DNA of 10,332 nucleotides, from contig AUXH01000656.1 in the NCBI GenBank assembly GCA_000482145.1, forward strand, positions 1 to 10,332, in the 5' to 3' direction. Each line of letters starts with the position of its first letter. Within the stretch, counting starts at the first letter, position 1. Source of the DNA: Strigomonas culicis (Eukaryota > Euglenozoa > Kinetoplastea > Trypanosomatida > Trypanosomatidae). This document shows positions 1 to 8,300 of this stretch, piece after piece. The notes beneath the pieces are model-generated. The model saw nothing but the letters and a program-made list of their open reading frames with translations, had not been told where the DNA came from and searched no databases. A program made the position numbers and the translations under genes.

Positions 1-1289
1 CCGGCGCCGTGCGCGGGGGAGCGCAACGACGCGGCGGGCGAGCGCGCCGCGCGGGGGCGCGAGAGGCCGCTCGGGGTCTGCGCGCGGCGCGGTGGCGTGC
101 GGGCCTCGCGCGCGGTGCCGCGCTCCTCCACGACGTGGTCGCGCTCCGCGCGTAGCACGTTGACTTCGTTCTGCAGCTTCGCTATGCACTGGCGCAGCCT
201 CTGGGCCTCCTCGTCGAACCGCTTACACGCCGTCTCCACCTCGGAGGCTAAGGCGCCCTCCTTCCGCATGCGGGCCGCTACCACCGAGCCCCGGGGCACA
301 ACGACCTCCGCGAGCCATGGGTGGTTGAGCGCCGCATACAAGGGCAACCGCTTGCTGGGGTCCTTGTTCAGCAGGGACTGGATGAAGTCGAGCGCCGTCG
401 GGGAGATGTCGACGGGCTGGGGCAGCGGCGTGTCCATGATCGTGCGGAACACCTCCTTTTCAGATGCATTGGACCCCGCCGAGTAGGGAAAGCTGCCAGA
501 GAGTGTGATGTAGGTGACAACGCCAATCGACCAGGTGTCGGCGCAGAAACCATCATAGTGGGTTTGCGTGAACTTGGCGTAAAACATCTCAGGCGCGCCG
601 TACCGGGGAGTGCCAATGACGTCCGAGCACACAATACGCTTGCCGACGAGCCGCTCACATCCGGGATATGGCATAATCAGCGCGGCCACGTCCAGCGTGT
701 CCACGGGCTCATCCGACGTGCACACGCCCTTCGAACGCTTGGCCAGGCCAAAATCCGTCAGCTTGATGTTGTCATCGTCGCTGACGAGCAGGTTCTCCGG
801 TTTGATGTCGCGGTGAATAACGTCGTGGAGATGGCAATGTAAGACCGCCTTGATCACCTGGTAGGTATACTGCTTGGACCTCCGCTCCGAGAGCCTACCG
901 TCAGGTGTCTGGAGGATCAGCTCGCAGAGATCGCCACAGTGGACCTCCTCAAAGAACAGCAGAAACTCCGAATCTGTCTCCACGTACTCGATAAAGGTGA
1001 CCACATTTTCATGAGGAGGGATGTGGCGAAGAACATCGATTTCTCTCTTTACCTCCGCCATGGCACGATCGACATCTCCCTTGGTGAGTGAAATCAAGTA
1101 CTCCTTTGAGATGATCTTCACTACGAACTTCATTCCTGGCCGCGAGCCGGGCGGAACGTACGGAGCGATAGGGGTGCACTTCTTTACCGTGCTCCACGCA
1201 CCTTTACCAACCACGGCGTTGTCTTGAATGGCATATTTGCCTTCTATATTTGTTACAGTATCCACTGCCTTGGAATCAGCATCGCTCAT
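1..1289 (-). CDS. CAMK-like Ser/Thr protein kinase with C-terminal coiled coil (3' end beyond the window)
   Basis: Reading from the ATG at 1289, the first in-frame ATG after a TAG about 70 nt upstream, the frame stays open for 429 codons to the window edge, so the C-terminus is missing. A complete kinase domain spans about residues 20-325: glycine loop GKGAWS (28-33), ATP-anchoring Lys58 in VVKII, an alpha-C Glu in KREID, catalytic HRDIKPEN (Asp161), DFG (179-181), GTPRYGAPE (APE 232-234), DTWSIGV, and HPWL near 323. All catalytic residues are present, so it should be active. HRDIKPEN and the overall layout suggest the CAMK group; the substrate is unknown. DFG to APE is 53 residues, longer than the usual 20-35, so the activation segment carries an insert. 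Residues about 345-387 are charged and heptad-like (probable coiled coil). Residues about 390-429 are Arg/Ala/Pro/Ser-rich and extremely GC-rich. It is the last gene in the cluster as seen here, downstream of a second, unrelated kinase. Confidence 0.93.
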   Translation of the reverse strand, partial: MSDADSKAVDTVTNIEGKYAIQDNAVVGKGAWSTVKKCTPIAPYVPPGSRPGMKFVVKIISKEYLISLTKGDVDRAMAEVKREIDVLRHIPPHENVVTFIEYVETDSEFLLFFEEVHCGDLCELILQTPDGRLSERRSKQYTYQVIKAVLHCHLHDVIHRDIKPENLLVSDDDNIKLTDFGLAKRSKGVCTSDEPVDTLDVAALIMPYPGCERLVGKRIVCSDVIGTPRYGAPEMFYAKFTQTHYDGFCADTWSIGVVTYITLSGSFPYSAGSNASEKEVFRTIMDTPLPQPVDISPTALDFIQSLLNKDPSKRLPLYAALNHPWLAEVVVPRGSVVAARMRKEGALASEVETACKRFDEEAQRLRQCIAKLQNEVNVLRAERDHVVEERGTAREARTPPRRAQTPSGLSRPRAARSPAASLRSPAHGA

Positions 1290-2180
1290 TTTCAAATGAA
1301 AAGGGAGAACAAGAAAAGAGAACGGAATGAAGATAAAAGGAGATGAACAAAAACTGTAAAGAAGGAACTATACAATAGTATAGATGCCTTTCTAATCTGG
1401 TACGTCTAGTGTTTTGACAACGAGAAAGACTTGGAATAAAGGGATGTATGTGTGTCCATATAATTGGAGAAAGAAAGAGCGAAGAGAAGAAAGCGTGCAA
1501 CGAATCAGCTATCAATGAATGGACGACAAAAAAAAAACCTCAACAGGGGAATACAGAAATACGAGTCCGTGGAAAGGAGATGAAAGACTAATCATACGCC
1601 AGTTGAGGTTTTAAAAGGAAGGCCTAAATAGGAAAAGAGAGAAATACATCACCAAATTAAGTTTAAGAAAAAAAGAATCCAGACGTTAACAACAAATTGT
1701 CTTCATTACCTATTATTTCTTTGTTTTCGCCTCGGTACTTTGTTTTCTTCGTTTTTTCTTCTTCTTTTCACCTCACTCTTCGCTCTTTCAATTTTTCACC
1801 GGGTTCGATTTATGAGGGGGAGAGAAAAGAGAGTAGAATCATGCAAGTAAACGATAGAGCTATAGGGGGAAAAAAAAATGCGTGAGTGAAGTACAACAAA
1901 AAGAAGAAAAAAAAGGGGGAAGAATAAATCACAGTTACCGCTACCGATACAAAGGCGTTAAATAATAATAAAAAAAACGACAGCAAAGGAAAACGCAAGA
2001 CTCACCGTAATGCATAGTTCATCCGTGCACCAATACTCGAAAACAAACATCATTGACACTTATACATCTATAGACAACACGCCTACACGAAGAGAAGTCC
2101 ACGCCAGGAACAACAGGAAAAAAAAGATGCAAACGTGAGTGGAACTAGACCGTTCCGCTTCACAGTAACAAAAACGTAAC
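1290..2180. other. Intergenic/UTR region between the two kinase genes
   Basis: This region of about 890 bp is A/T-rich with no convincing gene. Only short low-complexity frames occur, and they lack family motifs. On the transcribed (minus) strand it should hold the 3' UTR and poly(A) site of the STE11-like kinase, then the 5' UTR of the CAMK-like kinase. Purine-rich stretches at about 1290-1350, 1463-1500 and 1865-1920 (pyrimidine-rich on minus) are typical of trypanosomatid intergenic DNA. No structured RNA, tRNA or repeat family is recognisable by eye. Confidence 0.7.
1354..1500 (-). promoter_or_regulatory. Candidate trans-splice acceptor region for the CAMK-like kinase
   Basis: On the minus strand a pyrimidine-rich tract (about 1500-1463) is followed by an AG at 1431-1430. 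Further down, a shorter tract, TTCCTTCTTTAC, runs directly into an AG at 1355-1354. The second AG would give a 5' UTR of about 64 nt and the first about 140 nt. Both lie within normal trypanosomatid distances, and sequence alone does not decide between them. Confidence 0.45.
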
Positions 2181-3023
2181 CTACACCTTTAAGAAGGGAT
2201 GATTTAACAGTGTAGCTACAGTAGGACGCTTGGAGACATCACGACAGAAGCACAAGCTGAGAAAGTCGTGTGCGTCCTGCGATCCGAGCTCCTTTGCACT
2301 CGTCGGGATGGCATCGGGCCATCCAGTGGAGAGGGCCAGCTTGTTCATAATGTGCATCACGTTCGCCATTGGTTGCCAAGGGGCACGGCCCGTGATCATC
2401 TCGGCTACGGTGCAGCCGGCAGACCAGATATCCGCCTTAAAGGGGTCGTATCCGGCCTCGTCTGTGATCACCTCAGGCGCCATCCAGTACGGCGTGCCCG
2501 CCAGGGTCGCGGTGGCCGCCTTCCGTAGCGTGCCGTGCGTGTTCATGATTTTCGCCTGATCAAAGTCGGCGAGCTTGGCAATACCCGTGTCCATGGAAAT
2601 AAGAAGATTGTCGCCCTTAATATCACGGTGAGCCACTTGGTTGCTGTGGAGGTACTGCAGCCCTTCGAACATGTGTCGCGCATACACGCGCACCACCGGA
2701 TACGGCAGGCAGCCCATGGGGAGACTCTTCATGAGGCTAGTGACCGAGCCGCCCGTGACAAACTCTAGGTACACGTACAGCTTCTTCGGGGTGCTCTCGC
2801 CGTCGATGCGACTGTGCAGGTAGCGAATGATGTTGGGGTGCACTAGTTTGCGGTGGATATCTACTTCCTTGTTGGACGGTGCATCATCGGAAAGCTCTAA
2901 CACTTTCACTGCCACAAAACGACCGGAGGGAAGCACACCAACGTAGACGGAGCCAAAGCTACCAGCACCCAACTTCTTCCCAATGGTCACTTGAAGCAGC
3001 TCATTGACGGGGACTGCGGTCAT
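2181..3023 (-). CDS. STE11/MAPKKK-like protein kinase with DFD in place of DFG
   Basis: The frame is complete, ATG (3023) to TAG (2181), giving 280 residues that are almost entirely kinase domain. Visible motifs in order: glycine loop GAGSFGSVYVG (19-29), Lys40 in VAVKV, alpha-C Glu53, HPNIIRY (62-68), catalytic HRDIKGDN (Asp134, Lys136, Asn139), then ADFDQAK with DFD at 153-155, GTPYWMAPEV (176-185), DIWSAGCTVAEM, and a terminal HPFLKV. HRDIKGDN plus GTPYWMAPEV is the signature of MAP kinase kinase kinases and related STE kinases. These phosphorylate a downstream MAPKK in stress, differentiation or flagellar signalling, but the actual target cannot be read here. There is no N-terminal regulatory region, so control must come from partners or from the activation loop, which is rich in Thr. 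The glycine of DFG is replaced by Asp (GAT codon), while the metal-binding Asp153 and catalytic Asp134 are intact. Activity is therefore plausible but inactive-state switching may be altered. Confidence 0.95.
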   Translation of the reverse strand: MTAVPVNELLQVTIGKKLGAGSFGSVYVGVLPSGRFVAVKVLELSDDAPSNKEVDIHRKLVHPNIIRYLHSRIDGESTPKKLYVYLEFVTGGSVTSLMKSLPMGCLPYPVVRVYARHMFEGLQYLHSNQVAHRDIKGDNLLISMDTGIAKLADFDQAKIMNTHGTLRKAATATLAGTPYWMAPEVITDEAGYDPFKADIWSAGCTVAEMITGRAPWQPMANVMHIMNKLALSTGWPDAIPTSAKELGSQDAHDFLSLCFCRDVSKRPTVATLLNHPFLKV

Positions 3024-3104
3024 TTGCCGAACTCAAGAACAAGAGACAAACGTGTATGTGTTAGTGTATATACGAGGAGCAAGAAAAACGAAGCCCAAAG
3101 AGCG

Positions 3105-3294
3105 CTGAGAAAAAAAAAGACGAGAAAAAAGAAAGAGAACTCAAAACGGAAAAGAAGAAAAAAAGCAAAAGAGCGGAGAAAGAGAGAGAGAAAACGAAAG
3201 AAAATGATTAAAGGGAGAAAAGAGTATCATGGAGAAACAGAGGGGAAGTAAAGACAAATGAGTGGGGAGAGGAAGTGCATCAAGCAATTGCGAA
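3105..3294 (-). promoter_or_regulatory. Polypyrimidine tract and AG trans-splice acceptor for the STE11-like kinase
   Basis: On the minus strand about 190 nt are overwhelmingly C/T. The tract ends in TCTTTTTTTTTCTCAG, with the AG at 3106-3105, giving a predicted 5' UTR of about 81 nt. A second usable AG sits inside the tract at 3141-3140 and would give about 116 nt. The pattern is that of a spliced-leader acceptor, which in trypanosomatids is coupled to polyadenylation of the gene upstream. Confidence 0.6.
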
Positions 3295-3443
3295 AGAGCA
3301 ACCCGTATGTGTGTAAGTAATCACATATGTTTTCTTACACAACTATGCGTGGTTTTTCATTTAATAGTATATTTTTCTTTTTTATTATTATTGTAGAAAT
3401 CAATATCATTAATGAGAACGAAACTATTTACCTTTTAAAATTC

Positions 3444-3469
3444 ATTATTATTATTATTATTATTATTAA
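3444..3469. repeat. (ATT)n trinucleotide microsatellite
   Basis: ATT/TTA units repeat for about 26 bp inside an A/T-rich intergenic stretch. It most likely lies in the 3' UTR of the PA2G4-like gene. Confidence 0.85.
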
Positions 3470-3597
3470 AGAAGAAAATAGAATAAATGAAAAGAGAAAT
3501 CTCTCCTAATCATTTTTTCTTTTTGCGATACTTAAGATGCAAAGAAGAAGAAAGACAAGGAACGGGTATTTAAAAGGGGAGGGAATCCGGTGCATCC

Positions 3598-4749
3598 TTA
3601 TGCTGTGGCCTTCTTCTTCTTCTTATCCTCCAAGATCATTGGCAACTTGCTTGTCGCGAGAAGCAGCTCCTCGGTGTACGGCTCAAGCGCGGGTGCCTTC
3701 TGGGGCTTGAGACCAGTGATCATCTCCAGCTTCTTCTTTCCGATAAGAAGCGTTGTCTTGAAGTGGCCGACCACCTCTCCTTCGCGCTCGTGGAGGATGG
3801 GGTAGGGCACAACCGCACCGTGTTTGATCATCTCGTTCAGCCCTAAACGGGCCTTCTTGGACTCTAAGTTGCGAATGGCAAACGGGAAAGTCATGAACTT
3901 GGTGTCAATCTCCTTCTGGACCTCCTTAGCGCTTTCCATCTTCACATTGTAATTGCTCTCCAACGAAACCTTGTAGACGCACGGCCGGGGGTCACGCTCC
4001 TTCAGCTTACCCTTACCGGAGGACATGACGATATCAAGTGTCCACACCTGCGCGGTATCAAAATCGTAGTTGTGCACGCCGTGCTCAGCGATCTTCTTCT
4101 GCGGGATGCAACGGAAGGCGTCGATGATGTAGCGCTTCACCATGTGCGAAAGAACACCCTCCACCGGTGTGACCTTGTAGTGCTCCGCGGCCTTCTCGAT
4201 CACCTCCGTCACCTCGTTGATACTGGCACCGGGGCGCATTTTCCGCACGGCCGTATTCAAGATGTTGTACGCGGCGGTGATGATGTGGGCGGCTTTCTCG
4301 TCCGCGCCCAGCTCGTTGTTCTCCGTCACTTGGATCGTGTGCGCCACCTGCGCGCAGTAGCCATCTACCTGGATGCCAAGGTCGTAGTGAACGACATCTC
4401 CTAGTTTGATTTCTTGAGGAGTGGTTTCGTCGCCGACGCCGGGGCTATTGTGGCACACGCAGTTGTTTACGGAAATGCTTGTGGGGAACCCAATGCCCTT
4501 CTCCGTGCCCTTAAACATCGTCTTCAGCTTCGAGACGATGGTGCTGTCGCCGAGCTTGCAGAGATCGCAAACCTTCACACCGGGCTTCGTCGCGTCGATC
4601 AGCACCTGAAGCGTTTCGTTGCACCACGCGCCGGCCTTCTTGTAACGGACGACGACATCCGAGTTGTTGATGGTGGTGTCCTCCTCCTCCTCCTCTCCCT
4701 CTTCCTCCTCAACGGGGTCACAGTCCTCCCATTCTTCCTCCTTGGGCAT
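3598..4749 (-). CDS. PA2G4/EBP1-like protein (M24 metallopeptidase fold, non-catalytic)
   Basis: The frame encodes 383 residues, ATG (4749) to TAA (3598). It remains open upstream to 4878, but the codon there is GTG and no other in-frame ATG exists, so 4749 is the start. Matches to the PA2G4/EBP1 family: GIGFPTSISVNNCVCH (85-100), a KLGDVVHYDLGIQVDG segment (115-130), CAQVAHTI, PVEGVLSHMVKRYIID (195-210), a MSSGKGK segment (242-248), HFKTTLLI (329-336), and a C-terminal lysine run (376-380). Of the five metal ligands of methionine aminopeptidase 2, Asp123 and His202 persist, while the others align with Gln134, Asp239 and Lys331. Peptidase activity is therefore not expected. Human EBP1 and yeast Arx1 bind the 60S subunit near the tunnel exit, and basic segments help that contact; a similar ribosome role is inferred here. 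Residues 4-24 are strongly acidic (Glu/Asp runs), which is specific to this protein. Confidence 0.94.
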   Translation of the reverse strand: MPKEEEWEDCDPVEEEEGEEEEEDTTINNSDVVVRYKKAGAWCNETLQVLIDATKPGVKVCDLCKLGDSTIVSKLKTMFKGTEKGIGFPTSISVNNCVCHNSPGVGDETTPQEIKLGDVVHYDLGIQVDGYCAQVAHTIQVTENNELGADEKAAHIITAAYNILNTAVRKMRPGASINEVTEVIEKAAEHYKVTPVEGVLSHMVKRYIIDAFRCIPQKKIAEHGVHNYDFDTAQVWTLDIVMSSGKGKLKERDPRPCVYKVSLESNYNVKMESAKEVQKEIDTKFMTFPFAIRNLESKKARLGLNEMIKHGAVVPYPILHEREGEVVGHFKTTLLIGKKKLEMITGLKPQKAPALEPYTEELLLATSKLPMILEDKKKKKATA

Positions 4750-4804
4750 CTTTTCAGTTGCTTTGTTTTGTTGGTGGTGGTGGCGGTAGTGTTTTGTGGT
4801 TGTT

Positions 4805-4860
4805 CTTGTATCAAAAGGATCCAAAGAGGATACATGAACACACACAAAAAAAAAGAGAAT
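4805..4860 (-). promoter_or_regulatory. Candidate trans-splice acceptor for the PA2G4-like gene
   Basis: On the minus strand TTCTCTTTTTTTTTGTGTGTG (about 4861-4841) is followed by the first AG at 4806-4805, giving a predicted 5' UTR of about 55 nt. If used, the mature mRNA would exclude the upstream in-frame GTG at 4878, which supports the ATG at 4749. A later AG at 4762-4761 is less likely, being very close to the start. Confidence 0.5.
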
Positions 4861-5075
4861 TATGCAGAATGAGAGCACAAAAGGAATGAGAAGGGAGGTA
4901 TAAGAGTAGCTCAGCCATAGTCAGACGGTTTTTTTTTTCTTTTTTGGGGAAGAGGGATCGCTAAGGAAATAATTGGACACAGGCCACTGATGACTACATC
5001 GAATTAACACATTTAACTACACCAAACATTATATTAAAGAGATACAGAGAAACAGAACGCCAAAGCGCACCTGCA

Positions 5076-5076
<1 letters not shown>

Positions 5077-5138
<62 letters not shown>

Positions 5139-5156
5139 CACGCACACGCACGCACA
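5077..5156. repeat. Compound (CA)n / (CGCA)n microsatellite
   Basis: About 26 bp of perfect CA dinucleotides pass directly into CGCA tetranucleotide units, with a few CA interruptions near the end, for about 80 bp in all. Alternating purine-pyrimidine sequence of this kind can adopt Z-DNA and is prone to length change. It lies in the presumed 3' UTR or spacer downstream of the surface-protein gene. Confidence 0.95.
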
Positions 5157-5368
5157 TCCTAAAAGAGGGAACCCCCTCGAACATTATAAAAAGAGAGGAA
5201 ACGACAACAAAAACAACAACAGAGAAAGGGAAAAAAAAACAGTCATAGCACTGAATTCAAAAAAGAAAAAGAGAGAGTTGTATAAGACAGTGGTCAGAGT
5301 GTTTACAAACCGTGATTGGGCGATCCTGCGTGACCATCTGCCGTGAGTGACGATTAGGAATCACGGTG

Positions 5369-8300
5369 CTACTTGCGATTCATCACGAAAGTAGCGTTTG
5401 TGACAGGTGGCGAGCGTCCCATATCCTTCACTTCTTCTCTCTCATCCGAGTCGTACAGCGGATTAGCTGCCGTGTCCTCCGTTTTCGCGACCACGGAGAG
5501 TGGCATCTGAACGGCGACCGGGTGCAGCCGCTTCTCCTTCGCGGTGGGTCCCGCGGGCGGTGCGATATCTGGCGGTGCCACCTTGCCTTTATCCTTGTCT
5601 GTCCCTTCGTGGCGCGGGGCGGCCTGCGGATTTCGAGGCGGCGGCGAGTCACCCGCCTCCGGAAACACCTCCTTCTTTTCAATCTTCTCGTGCGACAGCT
5701 GCGGGATGCTGCGCTGGACGGAGAAGGCTACAAAGCCGATGGCGGTCGGAGCCACCACTACACAGAACAGCTTAATGCATATGGTCGTGCTGCTGGAAGA
5801 GCTTGTCGCAGGCTCCTGCGTTACTAACGTGATGAAGGGGTAATCCGTGTGGGAAGACTGATTGCTCAAGAACACACCTTCGACCGCGGATGCCACAAAC
5901 ATGCTTGAGTTCTTGCTCGTGGCATACAGTGGCAGGTTCGTCCCTTTCCCCATGGCGGCGTAGATACACTCCGTTTGCGTGACCGCCGCGCTCACCGTGA
6001 GTGTCTTGGACGGCTCCATATAGAGCGAGTACCGGTTCAGCGCCCGCTTCGTCACCAGCACGTCGTCGACGGACGCATCGCACGTCTCCTTGGCGTACCC
6101 TTGGAGCGCACTGGTCGCCCCATCCAAGTCCAGCACGTCGCCTGATGCGTTGAGCGGGGTGAACACGTAGTTGAGCGCCACCAAGTTGACCGTCGCCTCC
6201 GCAGACCACCCATTTACAGCGATGTAAGACGTGACATACTGAAACTGTGCGCTTGTGTAAGACGCCGACGCACACAGCAGCAGGTACGTCGTCTCGTCCG
6301 TCGCTCCCACAGACTTTATTAGCGAAGCCGGTATTGTAAACCGGCGGCGGTTGTACTCATCTACCGATACGGAGAAGGTATACTTGTAGTTCGTGTTGGA
6401 CGTCGAACACGCAGCAGAGTCCGTCCAGCCGCTGGTGGACGTGGCCAGGAACGCTGCCACCAGGGACAGGGGCGGGTCATCCGGATCGGTGATTTGCACC
6501 GTCGCATCCTCGCTCGTGTCGTACGAAAACGACACATACGGCAAGTAGTTGAGGGAAGTGAGCGTGAGCCCACGGAGCGCCACATTACGACTGCGGTGCT
6601 TTTCGAACGGCAGAGGCTGTGCCTGTAACTCGCCGTTGTTAAGGTAACACGCGTACAGAACAGAGCTTTCTGTCGGTGCATCGCTGATGGATGCCACATC
6701 GATAGACACGAGAGCACTGGTCTGAGAGACGTAGGTCACCGCGGCAGAGTAGACGGCTGTGGCCTTGCACGTGGCATCATCCCAGACCAGCTGGAAGTAC
6801 GTAGAGCTACTTGACGAGAAGAAACCGACAAGAGTCCACCACGTGAGCGCCTGTGTCCGCCAAAGGATAATCGAATTAGACGTACTGGATGCCGTCACCG
6901 TGCCGATCGCCTCAATACTCGGAGCGCTCGATGAGTTCTGCAAAAACACCTTGACAACAGTGTCGCCGGCCGCGAGCCACTTCTCCTTGTCCACAGGATA
7001 GCACAAACTATAGTACCCGTCCTTCCCCGTGAAAACCAACTCGCTGAGATCAATAAACGACAGTGAGCCCAGCGAAACAAACGATTGGAAGATGAGGTTA
7101 CCCGCGGCGCACGGTGAATCCCACAAAACTAGCCCGATGCGCATGCCGGATAAATCATATGAGCTGCTAAAGTAAAGGAGAGACTGATTTGCAGTGACAA
7201 CGGCAGATTCACTGAAGCTGTCCAAGTCGGAAGAGGCATCCACCGCACTGTACTGGATGCACTGAAGAGCACTGTACTCAACCGCAATAAAGAATCTTGT
7301 TGCCGAAAACCCCGCCGGAATTGAAACGTCACTCCCGCTCAGTTGAACTTCCATAGCGCCGACGTAGTTCACCTCCTCCTCAAGCCGCAAGGGAAAGAGC
7401 ACGCTGGACAGCATCGCTTGCGCGTTGCAGACTTGCGAGTACGCCGCCGTCGTCGTCATGCCACATGCAGAGGAGCCGGCGCAGGACGACCACTCGTGAG
7501 ATGACACGCCCATTGTCGTCTTCCATGCAGCAATACCTGCATCCAATGGATACATGTTAATTATTCGCGTAGTGGAAACAAACGCTGCGGTGCCTTGACC
7601 CTTCAAACCGGCGCACACCGTGTAGGTGCCACTTGCACCCTCTGGTAGCACCATGTAGTTATTTCCGTTGAAAGCGAAAACAGAGGTGTACGACGAACCG
7701 TCGCATGTACCATCGGCGTCTAATTGGACGGCCAAATCACCATAGTTACTTCCTTCAAGCTCCATTGACGCCACATCCAGTGAGGGTGAGCCGGACAGAA
7801 AAAAGGTCTGCTGCTCAAACGTGCTTAGTTGATCAATTGTCAAGAGCCAATCACTAGGCTTTAGAACGGTATAGTCAACACCAATGTACACCTTGTCAAT
7901 GCAGAGTACACCAGAAGTCTTGGAGAGACGAAGTGGGTGCGTCAGTTGCAGAATACCGGCCTCCGCACTCACGGTTGCCTCTTGTTGTACGTTTCCACTG
8001 CACGCACTCGCTTTTTCGTCACTCGCAACAGTGGACGTGAATGTCAGAGGCACGAACCGAACGAACTGATCGACGGACAGAAGGTTTTTCACAGTTGCGG
8101 ATGACATCAGTTGACTGTAACTGTTAAGATTCACGGTGCCCTTCATGCCATAAAACACCGTAAGCTTCGCAGGTGCAATAGTGACAGCACTACTCACTAC
8201 ATAGGATGCTTTCCCTTCAAATGTGACTGGAACTCTTGTCGATGTCTCTGTATGTTGCAGGCACAGGTATCTTTTTGCGTCACCGTCGCTTACGGAAGAC

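Larger units (their letters stand above)
3024..3597. other. Intergenic/UTR region with a long purine-rich tract
   Basis: This stretch of about 570 bp carries no gene. Reading on the minus strand it should contain the 3' UTR of the PA2G4-like gene (about 3597-3300, A/T-rich), then a long pyrimidine-rich stretch (about 3300-3107), then the 5' UTR of the STE11-like kinase. The plus-strand frame at 2991-3251 is only a Lys/Arg-rich reading of the purine tract. Confidence 0.7.
4750..5368. other. Intergenic/UTR region with a compound microsatellite
   Basis: This region of about 620 bp has no gene. Minus-strand order: 3' UTR of the large surface-protein gene, a CA/CGCA repeat (5077-5156), A-rich stretches around 4930-4946, then the 5' UTR of the PA2G4-like gene. 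The acceptor signal is annotated separately. Confidence 0.7.

Noticed and set aside
321..842. 173-residue plus-strand frame
   Set aside because: It is antisense to the conserved kinase domain, whose motifs are unmistakable on the minus strand.
1276..1515. 79-residue minus-strand frame overlapping the kinase start
   Set aside because: It is in a different frame from the kinase, low-complexity Ser/Phe/Leu, in the predicted 5' UTR.
1697..1998. Two 62-residue frames on opposite strands
   Set aside because: Low-complexity A/T-rich spacer with no recognisable motifs.
1..3023. Tandem duplication of one kinase gene
   Set aside because: The two kinases belong to different groups (CAMK-like HRDIKPEN versus STE11-like HRDIKGDN/GTPYWMAPE) and share only general kinase motifs.
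2991..3251. 86-residue Lys/Arg-rich plus-strand frame
   Set aside because: It is a translation of the purine-rich tract, which is better explained as a polypyrimidine splice signal on the minus strand.
3327..3509. 60-residue Ile/Asn-rich plus-strand frame
   Set aside because: It arises from the (ATT)n microsatellite and flanking A/T-rich DNA.
3598..4749. Active methionine aminopeptidase
   Set aside because: Three of the five metal ligands are replaced, and the C-terminal lysine run and family motifs match PA2G4/EBP1 instead.
5077..5156. CRISPR-like or telomeric repeat
   Set aside because: The units are simple di- and tetranucleotides without spacers, and do not match the TTAGGG telomere repeat of kinetoplastids.
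5366..5827. 153-residue plus-strand frame
   Set aside because: It is antisense to the tail and TM region of the surface protein; Arg-rich composition is typical of antisense frames in GC-rich codons.
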